DNA of 64,000 bases from Stomoxys calcitrans (GCF_963082655.1 NC_081552.1:196683281-196747280), one strand, 5' to 3'; shown: positions 35,400 through 47,112, counted from the stretch's first letter. The notes: a model not told the origin generated them from the letters alone. A program made the numbers and translations.

Positions 35400-37165
35400 A
35401 TTTATACAGCAGCAATGACATTTATTGAGGGCTTATATCTACGAAATTTGTGGTTAAGAAACCCCTGAGGAGTTTTCCAGCAGATTGAGAGAGACTGACT
35501 ACCTGGTGCCCTATATGGACGGTATATATTCAGTGTGCCTTGGACTTGCGTATACTCCAAAGGCCTGGCAATGAAGGCAAGCCTGGGTGTTTGTACACAA
35601 GTTGGTAAGCCAAGCTTTAAGACCAGTATACTCAAAGCCATGGAACGTATGGTGGATACTATGATAAACAAGAGGACATCCAGCGAATTGTGTGAAGTGT
35701 AGATGGATGAAGAGCGCCCTACACGATTTTATACACAAAATAGACGAATCCTTCGATGCCATAACGTATTACGGATCCTGACTTAGGAGTGATTGGAACC
35801 TGTCTACTTTGCAGACGATGTTATCATAAATCTAAGGTGTAGTGATACGAATCCACTATACAGAAAGGCCGAAAAGGTCTCTGGGCTAAAACCAGAGAAA
35901 ACTGAAATCAACATGTTCACGGGGAAGACGAAGGTGAGCCAATTTGATACGCGATGTTTCCCCTTAATATCCGACAAGATCAAATACTTAGGTACGATCT
36001 CTAAAAGGAAACTGAGCTGGAAGTTTCACATTCAGATGCGTATTGAGAATATCCATAGATGTTGGGTACTATGTTGATCGGTCGTAAGCTCGAAATAGGG
36101 TAAGAATTCAGGGATAGCCCATTGACACTACAGGATTGTGATAAGACATACTTACTTACGACTCAGCAGTTTGGTGGACTGCGGTGGAGTGCATAGAAGA
36201 TAGAAGCACGCCATACCATCGTGGCGACGATAGGTATGGATTGGAAGAGGTTTCAGATCGAATAGGTAGACACTTGAGGTGGAGTGGTAAACACTGCTGT
36301 CATCAGCAGGGTCATAAGGAACTCTGGTATTGTATCAAAGCTAGAGCACGAAGTGGTTCTGGGAGTCTATTGATGACCCAGGGATTGACATCTGTTTCCT
36401 ACAGTCTCCGGACGAGCACAGAATGCTCAAGTGTAAACATAATTACTGACAGTAAGATGGCCATGGCTACAACAAACAGGACATTAAACTGACGGAGGGT
36501 CTTGGAATGTAAGAAAAAGATCTTTGAGGATGATTCGAACCTCCGGGCAATAGCGAAGTAAGGGGTAATGGAAGGGCATTAGATTAAACCTTGAAGACCA
36601 GAGGAATCTGAAACCTATTGGGGCCACGCAATCCCTGTTAAGAACGTGAGCGACAAAAGCCCATATGCTCATAGCACTGTCATACAGTAAAACGTTCGGT
36701 TGGACGATAAAAATTCTATGGGGAGATCAAGATAGTGAGAAGACGAAGATAATACTGAAATAATGTATCAAGGAGATCAGTTGGCTTTTGGTATCATTAT
36801 GGGACAAAGGACAACGTGCGTGGTTATACAGTGTATGTGCGGCAAGTGATAGCGTGTGTAGGGCATGTGGGGAGAAGAATGAGACGTTGGAGTATTTCCT
36901 TTACAATTGACATCCCTATTTTCACTCCGGCATAGGAATTCAGTGTGGGGTCACAATACCAGACATGTATGAACTTGGGGACGTGGTATGCAGAACTTTT
37001 AGGGTTTTTGTAGCACGGTATTTCTGATTAAGGGTTTTTCAAGTTTACTCATGTTAATACTTAGAGCGCACAAAAATACAATCACTAGCTTAGGTGTATG
37101 TATATGCACAGTGGCATGGGACCGGCTAGTATCCGCACCCTCTTTTCAACATAACCACTCCTGAC
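35400..37165 (+). mobile_element. LINE-B copy, RT palm to 3' end
   Basis: Plus-strand pieces read as RT fingers/palm (TPKAWQ, then VGKPSFKTSILKAMERMVDT), a degenerate catalytic region (PVYFADDVIINLRC, where the usual YADD box is FADD), KTEINMFTGKTKVSQF, and then thumb, RNase H and C-terminal remnants. It ends with 'gcttaggtgtatgtatatgcacagtg' and 'cgcaccctcttttcaac'. Many stops and frameshifts are present. It gives the most 5' LINE-B sequence in the window. Confidence 0.7.
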
Positions 37166-37396
37166 TTCTTTTACTCTTCGTATTAGATTGCTGCACACAA
37201 AATATTACACCTACCATTATGTACCTATCGTTGTGGGTCAACCCTGTCCGGCCCTTTACCCCAGACATATACGCCCACTATGGCACTCTGCTGTCCCCCA
37301 CTTAATTTACCCAAAAACGACTGACCTTCGGTTCCTTTCTCCGGTTTTGATGAAATTTCATGCATTCATAACATGGAACATATGTATATATACATA

Positions 37397-37959
37397 CAGT
37401 GGTGAAAAAATAAGATGTAATCCCAAGCAACCTTAGAAGGCCGTGAAATAATTTAATTTAGGGGTGTCTTTCTGTATCTGGTCCATGTCCCATTTTCCGG
37501 ATTAGGGATAGAATGTGTTTTATGGACTGTAACGATGTCTAACGGAATAACATGCTTCCATTTGCCGAGTAAAAATGTCAATTCAGTGACATTTAATATA
37601 AGTTAACGACTCAAACCTCTCTTCTAGACTAGCTGAATTCTCGTTCCAAAAGCTTTCGGTACCGTATTTGGAAGACCCATCGCGATCATGGAAACTATAA
37701 CTTGTTGAAAACCTATGGGGCACAAAAAACAAAGATTTAAAACTTCCCTTGGGGTTTTATATTTTTTTTTTTAATTTTTTAATCAATTTTTTCTCTCCTT
37801 CAGTTGTGTGAACTCCGCGAAACATTTTTACTTGCTAATGATTTAATTTACCAAACGTATATTGTAATAAAGCATGTGAGTGAGTAGTAACCATATGTTT
37901 TCTTTTTTTTTCAATATTTTTCTTAGTGACTGTTGTCCCTAAGATGTTTTCCACCACTG
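37397..37959. mobile_element. Tc1-like element, non-autonomous remnant
   Basis: The 563-bp segment is bounded by TA dinucleotides (37395-37396 and 37960-37961). It has inverted ends CAGTGGTGAAAAA / TTTTCCACCACTG, typical of the Tc1/mariner superfamily. Near 37.71 kb 'gttgaaaacctatggggc' encodes VENLWG, the conserved NPIENLWG-type segment next to the last catalytic residue of Tc1 transposases. The remaining transposase is deleted or scrambled, so it cannot move by itself. Confidence 0.75.
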
Positions 37960-37969
37960 TATGTATGTT

Positions 37970-39550
37970 TTTCCTAATTTTTTAACAAGAAATTAAAAAA
38001 AAATAAGCATTTGTTGTTAAATTTGTAATTTTTTACCAAAAAGAAAGGCAATGCGCAAGTCTCATTTCACTTTTACTCGTTTCCAAACAAATTCTCCATT
38101 AACTTTTTAAAATCCCGCTTTTGCGAATACACTAACTAAGGTGGCAACACACCAGGCTGGCTTTTGTCTATTGTTGTTGTTAGCTCTGCTACTGCTTCTT
38201 CTCATCTCCTTAACGTTTGCTGCAAAAAGTACAACAACTAACTGTCTTTGTTGTGACACAGTGACCTAATTCAGAGATTCCATTTTCAGGTTTTTCCTCT
38301 AATGGCCAAGACAAAACAAGATAACCAACAACATCCACTGAAGCGAATGTGCACATAAAATAAAGGCGGCATCTACCAAAATTTTACTGACAAAAAAACC
38401 AGGACAATAAGAGGATAATTTCACACATTTGCAAAAACAAAAAAAATCAATTGCCGAAAAATTAAATGCTGCTAAGCTAACACAGAGAGTCTGAGAGCGT
38501 GTAAATATATATGCATATGTAACTTAAGGGAGTGAGTACAACAAGAATGAGAACTGAGAAAAACATTACAACACTTACCGTTATTTTACGTTACACACAA
38601 TTGTTGTTATTGTTTTTGTCGTTGTTTTTGTGATTTTTCGTTTCTTATTGCTTTTTATCTTCCGGATGTACGCACTATGATACTAATCGGAAATTGAGTT
38701 CTTTTTTTTGTTTATCTTTACAAATTAAAAAATAAATTCCTTTAGTTTTCTCCACTTGGTTATAATTATTAAAAACTTGGCACTTCCGTGGCTCTTTTTA
38801 ACAAACATGTAATTATCACAAGAAAAAATGGTTAAATTTTCTTTGATTTGTTTCTGGTGCAACTCGAATACTCAATGTGTTACATACATAGAATCAATTC
38901 CCAATTACAATGCCTTGAGATTTGCGGTGGTTTTCAATCGGTTGGTTATTTGCCTTTTGGCGCCTGCCTCTGTTTTTTTTTCTTTTCTTCTTGTTTGCTT
39001 TTTCACAATTTTGAATTTAACTTGACTCTGGTTCTAAGAACTGTGCACTTTGATTTTTTTGAAATTTAATGCCACTTTAAATTGCAATTTTATTATATAT
39101 TCAATGGGAAAACTTTAAGATATAATCGCAATGTAACACGCGTAAGCTTGCTTATCACACCAAGGGGAAAATTCTTACAGAACGGATTTTCACAAGAATT
39201 CAGCTAACTATGGCTGAATGATGGGGGTTTTGTGGGCGCCCATCTGTTTGTGTATGTTACGGCATTCTGTTGGCTGCACTGACCAACATGTGTTACCGCG
39301 GCAGAGTTGCCGTCTCACAATAATTATTTATATGCGTAATGTAAAGTAAAGAAAACTATCAATATGCATGTTTTGGTTATCAGACCGTTTTCCATTGAAT
39401 ACAGCAAATTTTGGTCCGTGGCTGTGTTCTTGCCATTTGTAACAGCTACTGAAAACGTGCGGGCACCGAAATGTGTCTATCAGAATAACAAATGTTGGTG
39501 TGGCGAAATGCGGGTTTCGCTTTGCATTTTATCATACGATTCCAAAAAAA
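37970..39550. other. Unique DNA upstream of Syx8
   Basis: AT-rich, with GTT and T runs around 38.58-38.72 kb. No exon can be supported. A donor-like CGGTAAGTG lies on the minus strand at about 38580, but with no coding context. Confidence 0.35.
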
Positions 39551-39552
39551 AA

Positions 39553-39676
39553 TAAAACCCCGTTTAAACTGCTCATTAAACCCGGATTCAAGGCTCTCGT
39601 CAGCTGATTTTATAAAGGGAAAGCAGATGTTCGAGCCATTAAATCCGGATTTAAAGAGCAGTATAAACGAAGTTTA
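39553..39676. mobile_element. Short MITE with inverted ends
   Basis: The ends 'taaaaccccgtttaaactgctcattaaa' and 'tttaaagagcagtataaacgaagtttaa' are inverted copies of each other. The inner sequence holds 'gctctcgtcagctgattttataaagggaaa', which is repeated inverted at 39981-40010. A second, incomplete copy lies across the SINE. Confidence 0.7.
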
Positions 39677-39724
39677 AGAACATATATTGACAATTTATTG
39701 TAGTATAATAATCTTGTAACTTTG

Positions 39725-39955
39725 GAGGCCGCCGTAGCGCAGAGGTTAGCATGTCCGTCTGAAAGCCTGGGTTCGAATCCTGGCGAGACCATCAGAAAAC
39801 ATTTTCAGAGCTCCTAATGCTGGCAACATTTGTGAGGTACTATGCCATGTAAAAACTTCTCTCCAAATAGGTGTCGCACTGTGGCACGCCGTTCGGACTC
39901 GGCTATAAAAAGGAGGCCCCTCATCATTGAGCTTAAACTTGAATCGGACTGCACT
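39725..39955 (+). mobile_element. SINE-1 copy, 3' truncated
   Basis: 'ggccgccgtagcgcagaggttagcatgtccg', B box GGTTCGAATCC (exact consensus), then the body to 'cttgaatcggactgcact'. It sits between the two MITE arms. Confidence 0.85.
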
Positions 39956-39980
39956 TTAATACAACAAAAAACTTGCTAAT

Positions 39981-40050
39981 TTTCCCTTTATAAAATCAGC
40001 TGACGAGAGCGGTAAATCCGGATTTAATGAGTAGTGTAAACAAGGTTTAA
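39981..40050. mobile_element. Second MITE arm, inverted
   Basis: 'tttccctttataaaatcagctgacgagagc' and 'taaatccggatttaatgagtagtgtaaacaaggtttaa' are the reverse complement of the arm starting at 39555. The whole 39553-40050 interval can be read as one foldback element with the SINE inside. Confidence 0.75.
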
Positions 40051-40227
40051 TGCTAAAATTTTAATAAAATTGTTATTTTATCATTGTTATTTTGCATTTG
40101 GGTGAAATTCGCCTTGTTCTTTTTGTCTACTTGGCATCTCTTTAGTATTAAAACTTTCTCAATGACGTTACGTTACGTTACACCACCTAAATGACCTTAT
40201 ATTTTTCCACCCCCTTTGTTTTTATTA

Positions 40228-40237
40228 ATCAGCTGTT
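40228..40237 (+). promoter_or_regulatory. E-box-like core promoter motif upstream of Syx8
   Basis: ATCAGCTGTT fits the AWCAGCTGWT motif known from Drosophila core promoters and lies 98 bp before the Syx8 start codon. Its role here is inferred from position and match only. Confidence 0.4.
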
Positions 40238-40334
40238 TCGATCAATTAAAATATTATTGTTTTTTTTTCACTTTTTAATAAACAATTCGAAGAAATCTCT
40301 ACGGATACAATTTTTAGCCACCTGTATATTAATA

Positions 40335-43300
40335 ATGGCACTTGTTGATGTTGACTCTTGGTATGTAATTTATAAAAAAAGAACATTGTTTTATTTCTCA
40401 ATGCCCTTTTGATGCGTAGTTGTCCATTTGGAAGCTATTGAGATTTTCAATTTATTTTGCAAATTATATATTTTGCATTCGTAAGGGCTATATACAATGC
40501 CAAATTTCATGCATAGCTAAGAGTACGCCACATCAAATGGGGTAAACATTAAGTCTTCTTGAGAAGCATAGTCGAAGGATCGGCTAATATATCCATCCAT
40601 CCATATCTGTCTATATGTTCGTCTGTATGTACATCTATCTGTGCAAATGTGTGCCTGTTTGTCCATCCCAAAACACCAAAACAGCTGTTAAGTCACTCTC
40701 GAACCCCGGTAGACTGGGTGACAGGACCTCAGTCACTTTTGGCGAAATAACCATGACTGATCCGAAGAGATGCGCCAGGTTGTTCAACCGTCAATTTATT
40801 GTGCATCCCGAAAGTGACAGGGCAAGGAGGAGAGTCATTCCCCGTATTCGTGATCTCCGAGCCGAATACGCCCATTTACCATGGGCGAAGTTACGAATGT
40901 CATCCGTGGTGCCAAATCATCTAAGACGTTGGGCCCCGACGGAATCTCTACATTGAAGATGAAGAATCTGGATTCACCTCGAGTTGAGTACCTTACTACT
41001 GTCCTCAACCTATCTTTGAACACTCTCAGAGTTCCCGATGTCTGGAAAATAGGCAGAGTGATCCCGCTACTGAAGCTTGGAAAGGACCCGAGTTTGGGGG
41101 AGTCGTACAGACCGATCTCCCTTCTCTCACCAGTGGAAAGACGCTTGAGGCATTACTCCTCCCGAGCCTCATAGGAGAATTTCCATTCGCCGAGCATCAA
41201 CAGGGATTTCGAAGACTGCATAGCACAGCAACAGCTTTGCATGCCATCACTGCAAACATTTGCCGTGGCTTCAATAAGCCCAGGCCATGTGATAGGACGG
41301 TCCTCATGGCACTGAACCTATCGAAGGCAGCCATGCCAAATTATTTATGGACATCGCCAACACGTCCCTCCAGCCAGGCTTGAAACGCTGGGTCGCGAAT
41401 TATCTATGTGTTCGCCAGTCATTTGTGGAATTTAGGGATAAGAAGTCGAAGCACCGTAGAATGAAACAGGGGAACTCCCTGTGGGGTGATATCTCCGGCA
41501 CAGTTCAACCTCTACCTATTCTCCATTCCACCCCCTCCAGATGGCATAGAGATCGTATCATATGCGGACGATTGTACGATCATGGCAACAAGCCCCCCAC
41601 CCATTGTTGACATCTGCGATAGGTTGAACGTCTACCTCAACGAACTTGCCTCATATTTCTCTCCAAGAGATCTGAAGATATCTGCCACCAAATCTTCATC
41701 CGCATTGTTCACTACAAATACACGTGAGGTGAATACAGAGCTAAAAGTGATGGTCGATGGAGAAATGACTCCGACCATCAAGTGTCCCAAAATACTTGAC
41801 GTCGCATTTGACAGCTCTTTCACATTCTCCCTACATGCCACAGCAAATTTGCGATAAAGTCAAATGTAGAAACAAGGTACTCAAGTTACTTGCTGGCAGC
41901 ACTTGGGGTGCAGAAAAAGAAACCTTGTTGACCACGTACAAAGCAATTGGCCGGTCTGTGGTAAGTTATCCAGCGCCAGTGTGGTCTCGGCAACTTTGTG
42001 ACACGCAGTGGAATAATATTCAGATCTGTCAGAATGCCGTCCTCCGAACTGCGACGGGCTGTCTCCTCAGTTCTCATGTGGACCACCTCCAGTAGGAGAC
42101 AAAGATCCTACCAGTGCGAAGACATAACTACATGCTGTCTAAGCAGTACCTTTTGGGCTGTTATCGCAGAGACCATCCAAATCATCATCTTGTGGATAGA
42201 TATCCACCGCCCAGAAGCCTTAAGGGCGTGAGGTTCAGCGCTTCAAGAGAGATCCTCTAGATCAAGCGGCATATCAAGCAGGTCTAGATAACATTCAGGC
42301 AGACACGGTAGCAGATGCGGTAAATGGCTACCAGGTGAATATAGTCCTTGGAGAACGACCGCCTTCCATTGCACCTGAAGAAATTCATCTCCCCCGGCAA
42401 ACCAGAGTAGATCTGGCTCAATTACATTCCGGCACATGCAGCCGTCTCAACTCTTACAGTGCAAGGATTGATGCCGACGTGCAAGATGTATGCCCCGATT
42501 GTAAGCAGGGACCGCACGATACACGTCACCTGTTTAACTGCCCAGGCATACCCACTCGACACAGACCCAGATCACTGTGGACGCACCACATCTTAGTCGC
42601 AGAGTTCCTGGGTCTTGACACTCAACAGAATCAAGCAGACGAAAGATAGAACACAATAAACTGCTACAACAACAACAACCAAAAAACCTATTTCAGCTGT
42701 GGTTTACCACTCACTACATGCTGGGACATTTAAGAGGACTGCAGCCTTGTAATATTTCTGAAAAGAGGTTTTGCGTTTTCTATGGCGCAACGTGCCAAAA
42801 ATATTTCACAAAAACTTCTTGTATGGTTCGATTTGCTTCTGGTGAGCTCATAAGATATGGCTAAAATTTTGAATGTGGTTTTCTCTTATGACTTTCATCA
42901 TACATGGCAAGTATGATTCGAATCCAATAATAGAGATGGATGGAGAAAGCTTGTTGATGCCCTATGTTCCTACTGAAACGAATCCAATTATAGACTTGGA
43001 TGGAGAAAGCTTGTTGATGCCCTATGTTCCTACTGAATATTTTGCTTGTATATGATCCTATTCACTCGATAACCTAATATAGCTTCCATGTAAATCCATG
43101 TTACGATTTGTCGTCCTTAGAACCTGGATATCGGAATTCCCAACTGATTTTTTAAAATTATGTTATGGAGTTATGCTATGACATCTAACAGCCATGTTAA
43201 GTACAGTCAAAATCAGTTCAAGCTGGATAGTCGAGCCATAAATGGACCGCAATATACATGCCAAATATGGTGGGAATACTGCAGTTGTCAGACCTATTAT

Positions 43301-45817
43301 GCTATATGGTGTTGTGGTCTGGTGGACGGCGCTTCAAAAATCCACCTACTGCTCAATACTTAAACGGATCCAAGGGATGCCTATTTTGTGTACACAGCCG
43401 CACTGAGGACGACACCATCTGATGCACTGAATTTAATGCTACATCTTATGCCTCTGGACATTGGGGCTGCCCAAATTGCAGTGACCACTGCCGTGAGGTT
43501 AAGGGAGCTTTTTCAATGGTCATTTGGTGGCTACGGACACTGTGTTATCCCTGATACAATATCCAATGTTTCAGGCAGTGTGGATTACACCCTACCTGAG
43601 CCGCTTTTTGATAAAAATTACTGTACCACTATCCCCGATAGAACCGATTGGAACTACGATATCCCTGGTAACAGATGGTTCCAAACTAAACGACCAGGTG
43701 GGCTTTGGGGTGTACTCTAAACATCTAGAACTGGTCATATCGAAATGGTTACCCGACCACTGCAGTGTGTATCAAGCAAAGATCCTTGCAATTAAGGAAG
43801 TGATGGAATGGCTAAGATATAATGTCATTACGACCAATGGCACAAATATCTTCTCAGACAGCTAGGCATTAAATCCCTGGAAAACGTATTTCTGAACACA
43901 AAACCCGTCCTCGATTGTCGCATATCTCTCAAGGAGATGGCTCAACAGTTCAAAATTCACCTGTTCTGGGTGCCGAGCCACAGGAATTCTACAGCAGACG
44001 AGCTTGCGAGACTAGGAACTACCTTTAACACTCCAGTGATACTGGAATCTGTTGGTATGCCTCTAGCGACTTGTAAGCTTAGTTTTCAGGACCAGGCCCG
44101 AAGGGCAACGGATAATAGATGGTCACAAAGAGGGGGCTGTGAGTATTCCAAAACGATGTGGCCTCATCTAGACTTGAAGAGGTCTTTCGCTTTGCTGTCA
44201 TTGGCTAGAACAGACGTCTCAGTCATTGTGTCCGTCATGACAGATCACTGTCTAATCGGAAAACATGCTGACAGACTGAAGGTTGCCAGCAACGACTTTT
44301 GCAGAAGCTGTAGGGACATCGAGGAAGAAGAGACTATAGAACACCTTCTGGGTGTGTGTGTGTCCCGCACTAGCAGTTAGAAGGAGTTCCACTTTAGGTT
44401 CTCATTACTTTGAGAACCTATCTGATGTGAATATTGGGCTTTTTAAAGCGATCTGGATGGTTCAACGGTAGGAAATAGAAGGCATCTTCCTTCTTCTGTT
44501 CCTGTGGTATCACAATGGACGAAAACGTCTAAGTGAGTCTGATGGCAGACTGCCACTTAAACCTAACCTAACATAACCATAGTGGGAATATGAATTAATG
44601 AACTGTTATAGCTTCTATTAACCGATGTAGTTGTTGTAGCCACATGCTTGCATGAGGGGGTTAAGGATCCATGGCAAGCTCCCTTTGGGGAGCATGGATG
44701 TTTCTGTTCATGCACCATATCGCTGGTAGAACGCCCCTACAGGACATCTAATCCGAAAACTAAACAAAATTGGCATGTTAACGTTTTTTAAGAATTGAAT
44801 TATTCCATTTCAATTTCTGGTTAAAAACAGACATCTTAATTCCATGGTGTAGGAGGATATAAAAGATACAGCCGACTCGATTTTTATTTATTATCAACAC
44901 ATTTTTAGGCTCACCGAATATGAGTCATGCTCTCGTTTGAATCAAACTTTGCTAACTCAATTAAATGAACGTGATGGCAAGCAGACATCATCAGTGGATT
45001 ATAATCGCTTAACATCCTCCATACAATTGGGTATACGACAGTTTGATAGGGAATTGCAAGAATTGAAATATAAGCTGAGTGAAGCTGCTAAAACCAAGGC
45101 AGTGTAAGTAAATGATAAAACAAAAATAAAATAAAGTATTTTTTAGTAAAACTTCAACTTTACAGGACATTTGAGGAAATTGAGAGGCGCCAAACACTAT
45201 GGGATTCCTTGCAATCGCAAAGACAACTTTTGAAAAAGAGATACCTTAGTGCCACACGTAGTGATCGCTCGGCATTGCTTGAAACTTCAGCGGCTTCCAG
45301 TATTTGGTCTTCGCCCAATCGTGCAGGCCCATCTGCAGATAGTGGAAATGAAAGTGATACTGCTGCCATTATCGATGTGCAACGTTTAAAGCAGACCCAA
45401 ATTGATATGCTCGAACAGCAAAATCGAGGTCTTGAAACCTTGTCACAAACCATATCACGGCAAAGGGCCTTGGCCACACAAATAGGCCAAGAGTTTGAAG
45501 AACAAAATGGTAGAGTGACCTCTAAGAAAATACAAAAAACTCCTTCCACAATAATGTCCAAACCCATTCTATTTCCAGACATTCTCGACAATCTTGCAAA
45601 TACTGCCGAGAGAGTAGAAAGAGGCGTAAGCCGGGAAACGCAAGGCATAACCGCAATTAATCGCAATGAAAGCTCAACTTGGGGTATGCTAGAAATGAGC
45701 CAAAACAAACAAATCTAATGATGTTTCATTTGTACCTTCTTTTTGTTTTGTTTTTCAGGTTATTGGATTGTCATCATTGTTTTATTTATAGCCATAATTA
45801 TTGTCGGTGTGTTATAA
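40335..45817 (+). CDS. Syx8: Syntaxin 8 (Qc-SNARE), six coding exons
   Basis: Endosomal tail-anchored SNARE that drives fusion in the late endosome/lysosome pathway (family knowledge). Coding exons by GT-AG sites and frame: 40335-40360, 44909-45103, 45166-45509, 45579-45683, 45759-45817; the stop lies at 45815-45817. The 729 nt give 242 residues, close to the fly protein. The N terminus MALVDVDSW joins to LTEYESCSRLNQ across the 4.5-kb first intron. A Qc-SNARE helix follows (MLEQQNRGLETLS..., zero-layer Q in the EEQND stretch), and a single C-terminal membrane anchor, YWIVIIVLFIAIIIVGVL, ends the protein. The third intron is 69 nt and has no stop, so a naive frame reads through it. The first intron carries LINE-C and LINE-A fragments in the same direction as the gene. 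The five coordinate pairs are coding exons only; an additional untranslated exon cannot be excluded, which is also why 'six' should be read as five seen coding exons. Confidence 0.92.
40680..42685 (+). mobile_element. LINE-C, Jockey-like non-LTR element, defective
   Basis: Reverse transcriptase in broken frames. The pieces are MGEVTNVIRGAKSSKTLGPD (start of the palm) and PDVWKIGRVIPLLKLGKDPS-LGESYRPISLLSPV, then a central part with lost frame (41.16-41.48 kb). The catalytic IVSYADDCTIMA box lies in the frame 41486-41857, followed by CDKVKCRNKVLKLLAGSTWG (thumb). The C terminus has a CPDCKQGPHDTRHLFNCPG zinc-knuckle-like segment. It ends after a stop at 42649 with CTGCTACAACAACAACAAC. No RNase H is visible, fitting the Jockey group. 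Frameshifts show it is dead. It is inserted in Syx8 intron 1 in sense orientation. Confidence 0.8.
42919..43043 (+). repeat. 60-bp tandem duplication
   Basis: 'cgaatccaatNatagaNNtggatggagaaagcttgttgatgcc' begins at 42919 and 42979. The frame reads through both units but this is DNA duplication in the intron and not a gene. Confidence 0.85.
43240..44580 (+). mobile_element. LINE-A copy, RT thumb, RNase H, 3' end
   Basis: Pieces read MLYGVVVWWTALQKS-like (one frameshift), RTTPSDALNLMLHLMPLDI, an RNase H domain (DQVGFGVYSKHLELVIS, ILAIKEVMEWLRYNVITTN, NIFSDS), then HLFWVPSHRNSTADELARLG and the C-terminal LLSLARTDVSVIVSVMTDH / CRDIEEEETIEHLLGV. It ends with 'gcagactgccacttaaacctaacctaac'. It is 5' truncated, with a stop and a small deletion near 43863. 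Confidence 0.85.
44625..44760 (-). mobile_element. SINE-3 tail fragment
   Basis: The plus strand reads 'gttgttgtagccacat', the reverse of the 'atgtggctacaacaa' tail seen at 48.65 kb. The rest ('ggatccatggcaagctccctttggggag') is a separate diverged part. Confidence 0.45.
45510..45578 (+). other. Syx8: Syx8 intron 3, 69 nt and stop-free
   Basis: AATG|GTAGAG ... TTTCCAG|ACATT. Removing it joins EEQN to DILDNLAN, the conserved SNARE helix. Keeping it would insert 23 residues into the helix. Confidence 0.85.
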
Positions 45818-46355
45818 ATGTGTGACAGACAATTAGAGTTAGGTTTTAAGTTTCAAACATGTTTGTATATTGTACACATTTTATTAGCTAAGTCTCTTTT
45901 GGTACCACAATTTTGTATAAAAGTACGATTCTAGGTATTTATGCAGTTCACACGAACTTTTGGTTAGCCGCCAAAAGTAAGCAGACTTATTGGTGTCCTA
46001 TTATTAACATTTATATAACATTTCCAAAGATGAATTTTTAATATAATTGTTTATTAACATTTATACACATGCATACAATTATTATTATTAAGTAAATATC
46101 GAACAATTGTAAATTCAAGATAAGTCACTTTGGTTTTTTTAGGAGGATATACTAAAGAAGTTAAAAACACTCAGTGGCACAGAAAAAATTTTTCAGTTTT
46201 GGTTATCCCCCTCACCGCGTGAAAAGAAAGTCCTACATCATTGAGCTTAAACTTGAATTTAACAGCATTCATAGATACACAAGAAGTCTTCACCTGCACA
46301 GTGGAAGAGAATTAAAAAAAAAAGAATTAAAAAATCTGCCATTTGAGGGATAACT
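45818..46355. other. Syx8 3' flank with a SINE-1-like scrap
   Basis: AT-rich likely 3' UTR and flank; no exact AATAAA was seen in the first 350 bp. A piece at about 46225-46310 ('catcattgagcttaaacttgaattNaacagcattcat') is a SINE-1 3' scrap. Confidence 0.5.
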
Positions 46356-46361
46356 TTTTAT

Positions 46362-47112
46362 ATCCGCCACCATAGGATGGGGGTATACTAATCTACTCAT
46401 TCCGTTTGTAGCACCTCGAAATATTCGCCTAAGACCCCATAAAGTATATATGTATATTCTTGATCGTCTCGTCGTTCTGTATCGATCTAGCCATGTCCGT
46501 CCGTCCGTCCGTCTGTCGAAATCACGATAGAGGTCGTATGCGTAAAGCTAGCCGCTAGAAATTTTGCACAAATGCTTTATATCGATGTAGATCGTTGGGG
46601 ATTGCAAATGGGCCATATCGGTTCAGATTTAGATATAGCTCCCATATAAACCGATCTTCAGGTTTCACTTCTTGAGCCCCTGGAAGCCGCAATTTTTGTC
46701 CGATTTGGTTGAAATTTTGCATGTAGTGTTCTGCTATTACTTCCAACAATTGTGTCAACTACGGCCCAAATTGGTCTATAACCTGTTATAGCCCCCATAT
46801 AAACCGATCTCCCGATTTGACTTCTTAAGCTTTTACAAGCCGCTATTTGTGTCCGATTTGGCTGCAATTTTGCATTGAGTGTTTTGTTATGACTTCCCAC
46901 AAATGTGCTAAGTACGGTTCAAATCGGTTTATAACCTGATGTAGCTCCCATATAAACTGATCGCTTAATTTGATTTCTTAAGTCCTTACAACCCGCAATT
47001 TTTGTTCGATTTGGCTGAAATTTTGCATGTAGTGTTTTGTTATAACTTCCAATAACTAAGTAAGCTAAGTCCAATAGTCAAGTACGGTCAAAATCGGTCA
47101 ATAACCTGATAT
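46362..47112 (+). mobile_element. MOD-1, left half of a head-to-head composite
   Basis: 'ccgccaccataggatgggggtatactaatctactcattccg', 'gaccccataaagtatatatg' and 'gatctagccatgtccgtccgtccgtccgtctgtcg', then four modules. It ends at 'cctgatatagagagagagagattg'. Confidence 0.85.

Larger units (their letters stand above)
40361..44908 (+). other. Syx8: Syx8 intron 1
   Basis: Donor TTG|GTATGT, acceptor TTTTTAG|GCTC. It splits the TGG codon of residue 9. About 4.5 kb, mostly LINE-C (40.6-42.7 kb), MOD-like debris and a tandem duplication (42.8-43.2 kb), LINE-A (43.2-44.58 kb) and a SINE-3 tail fragment (44.63-44.76 kb). Confidence 0.88.

Noticed and set aside
38500..38620. Possible untranslated exon with donor on the minus strand
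   Set aside because: Only a donor-like word supports it; no second splice site or coding context.
42873..43055. Small protein with a 20-residue repeat (DGESLLMPYVPTE)
   Set aside because: It arises from a 60-bp DNA duplication within the Syx8 intron among repeat debris; no start or homology support.
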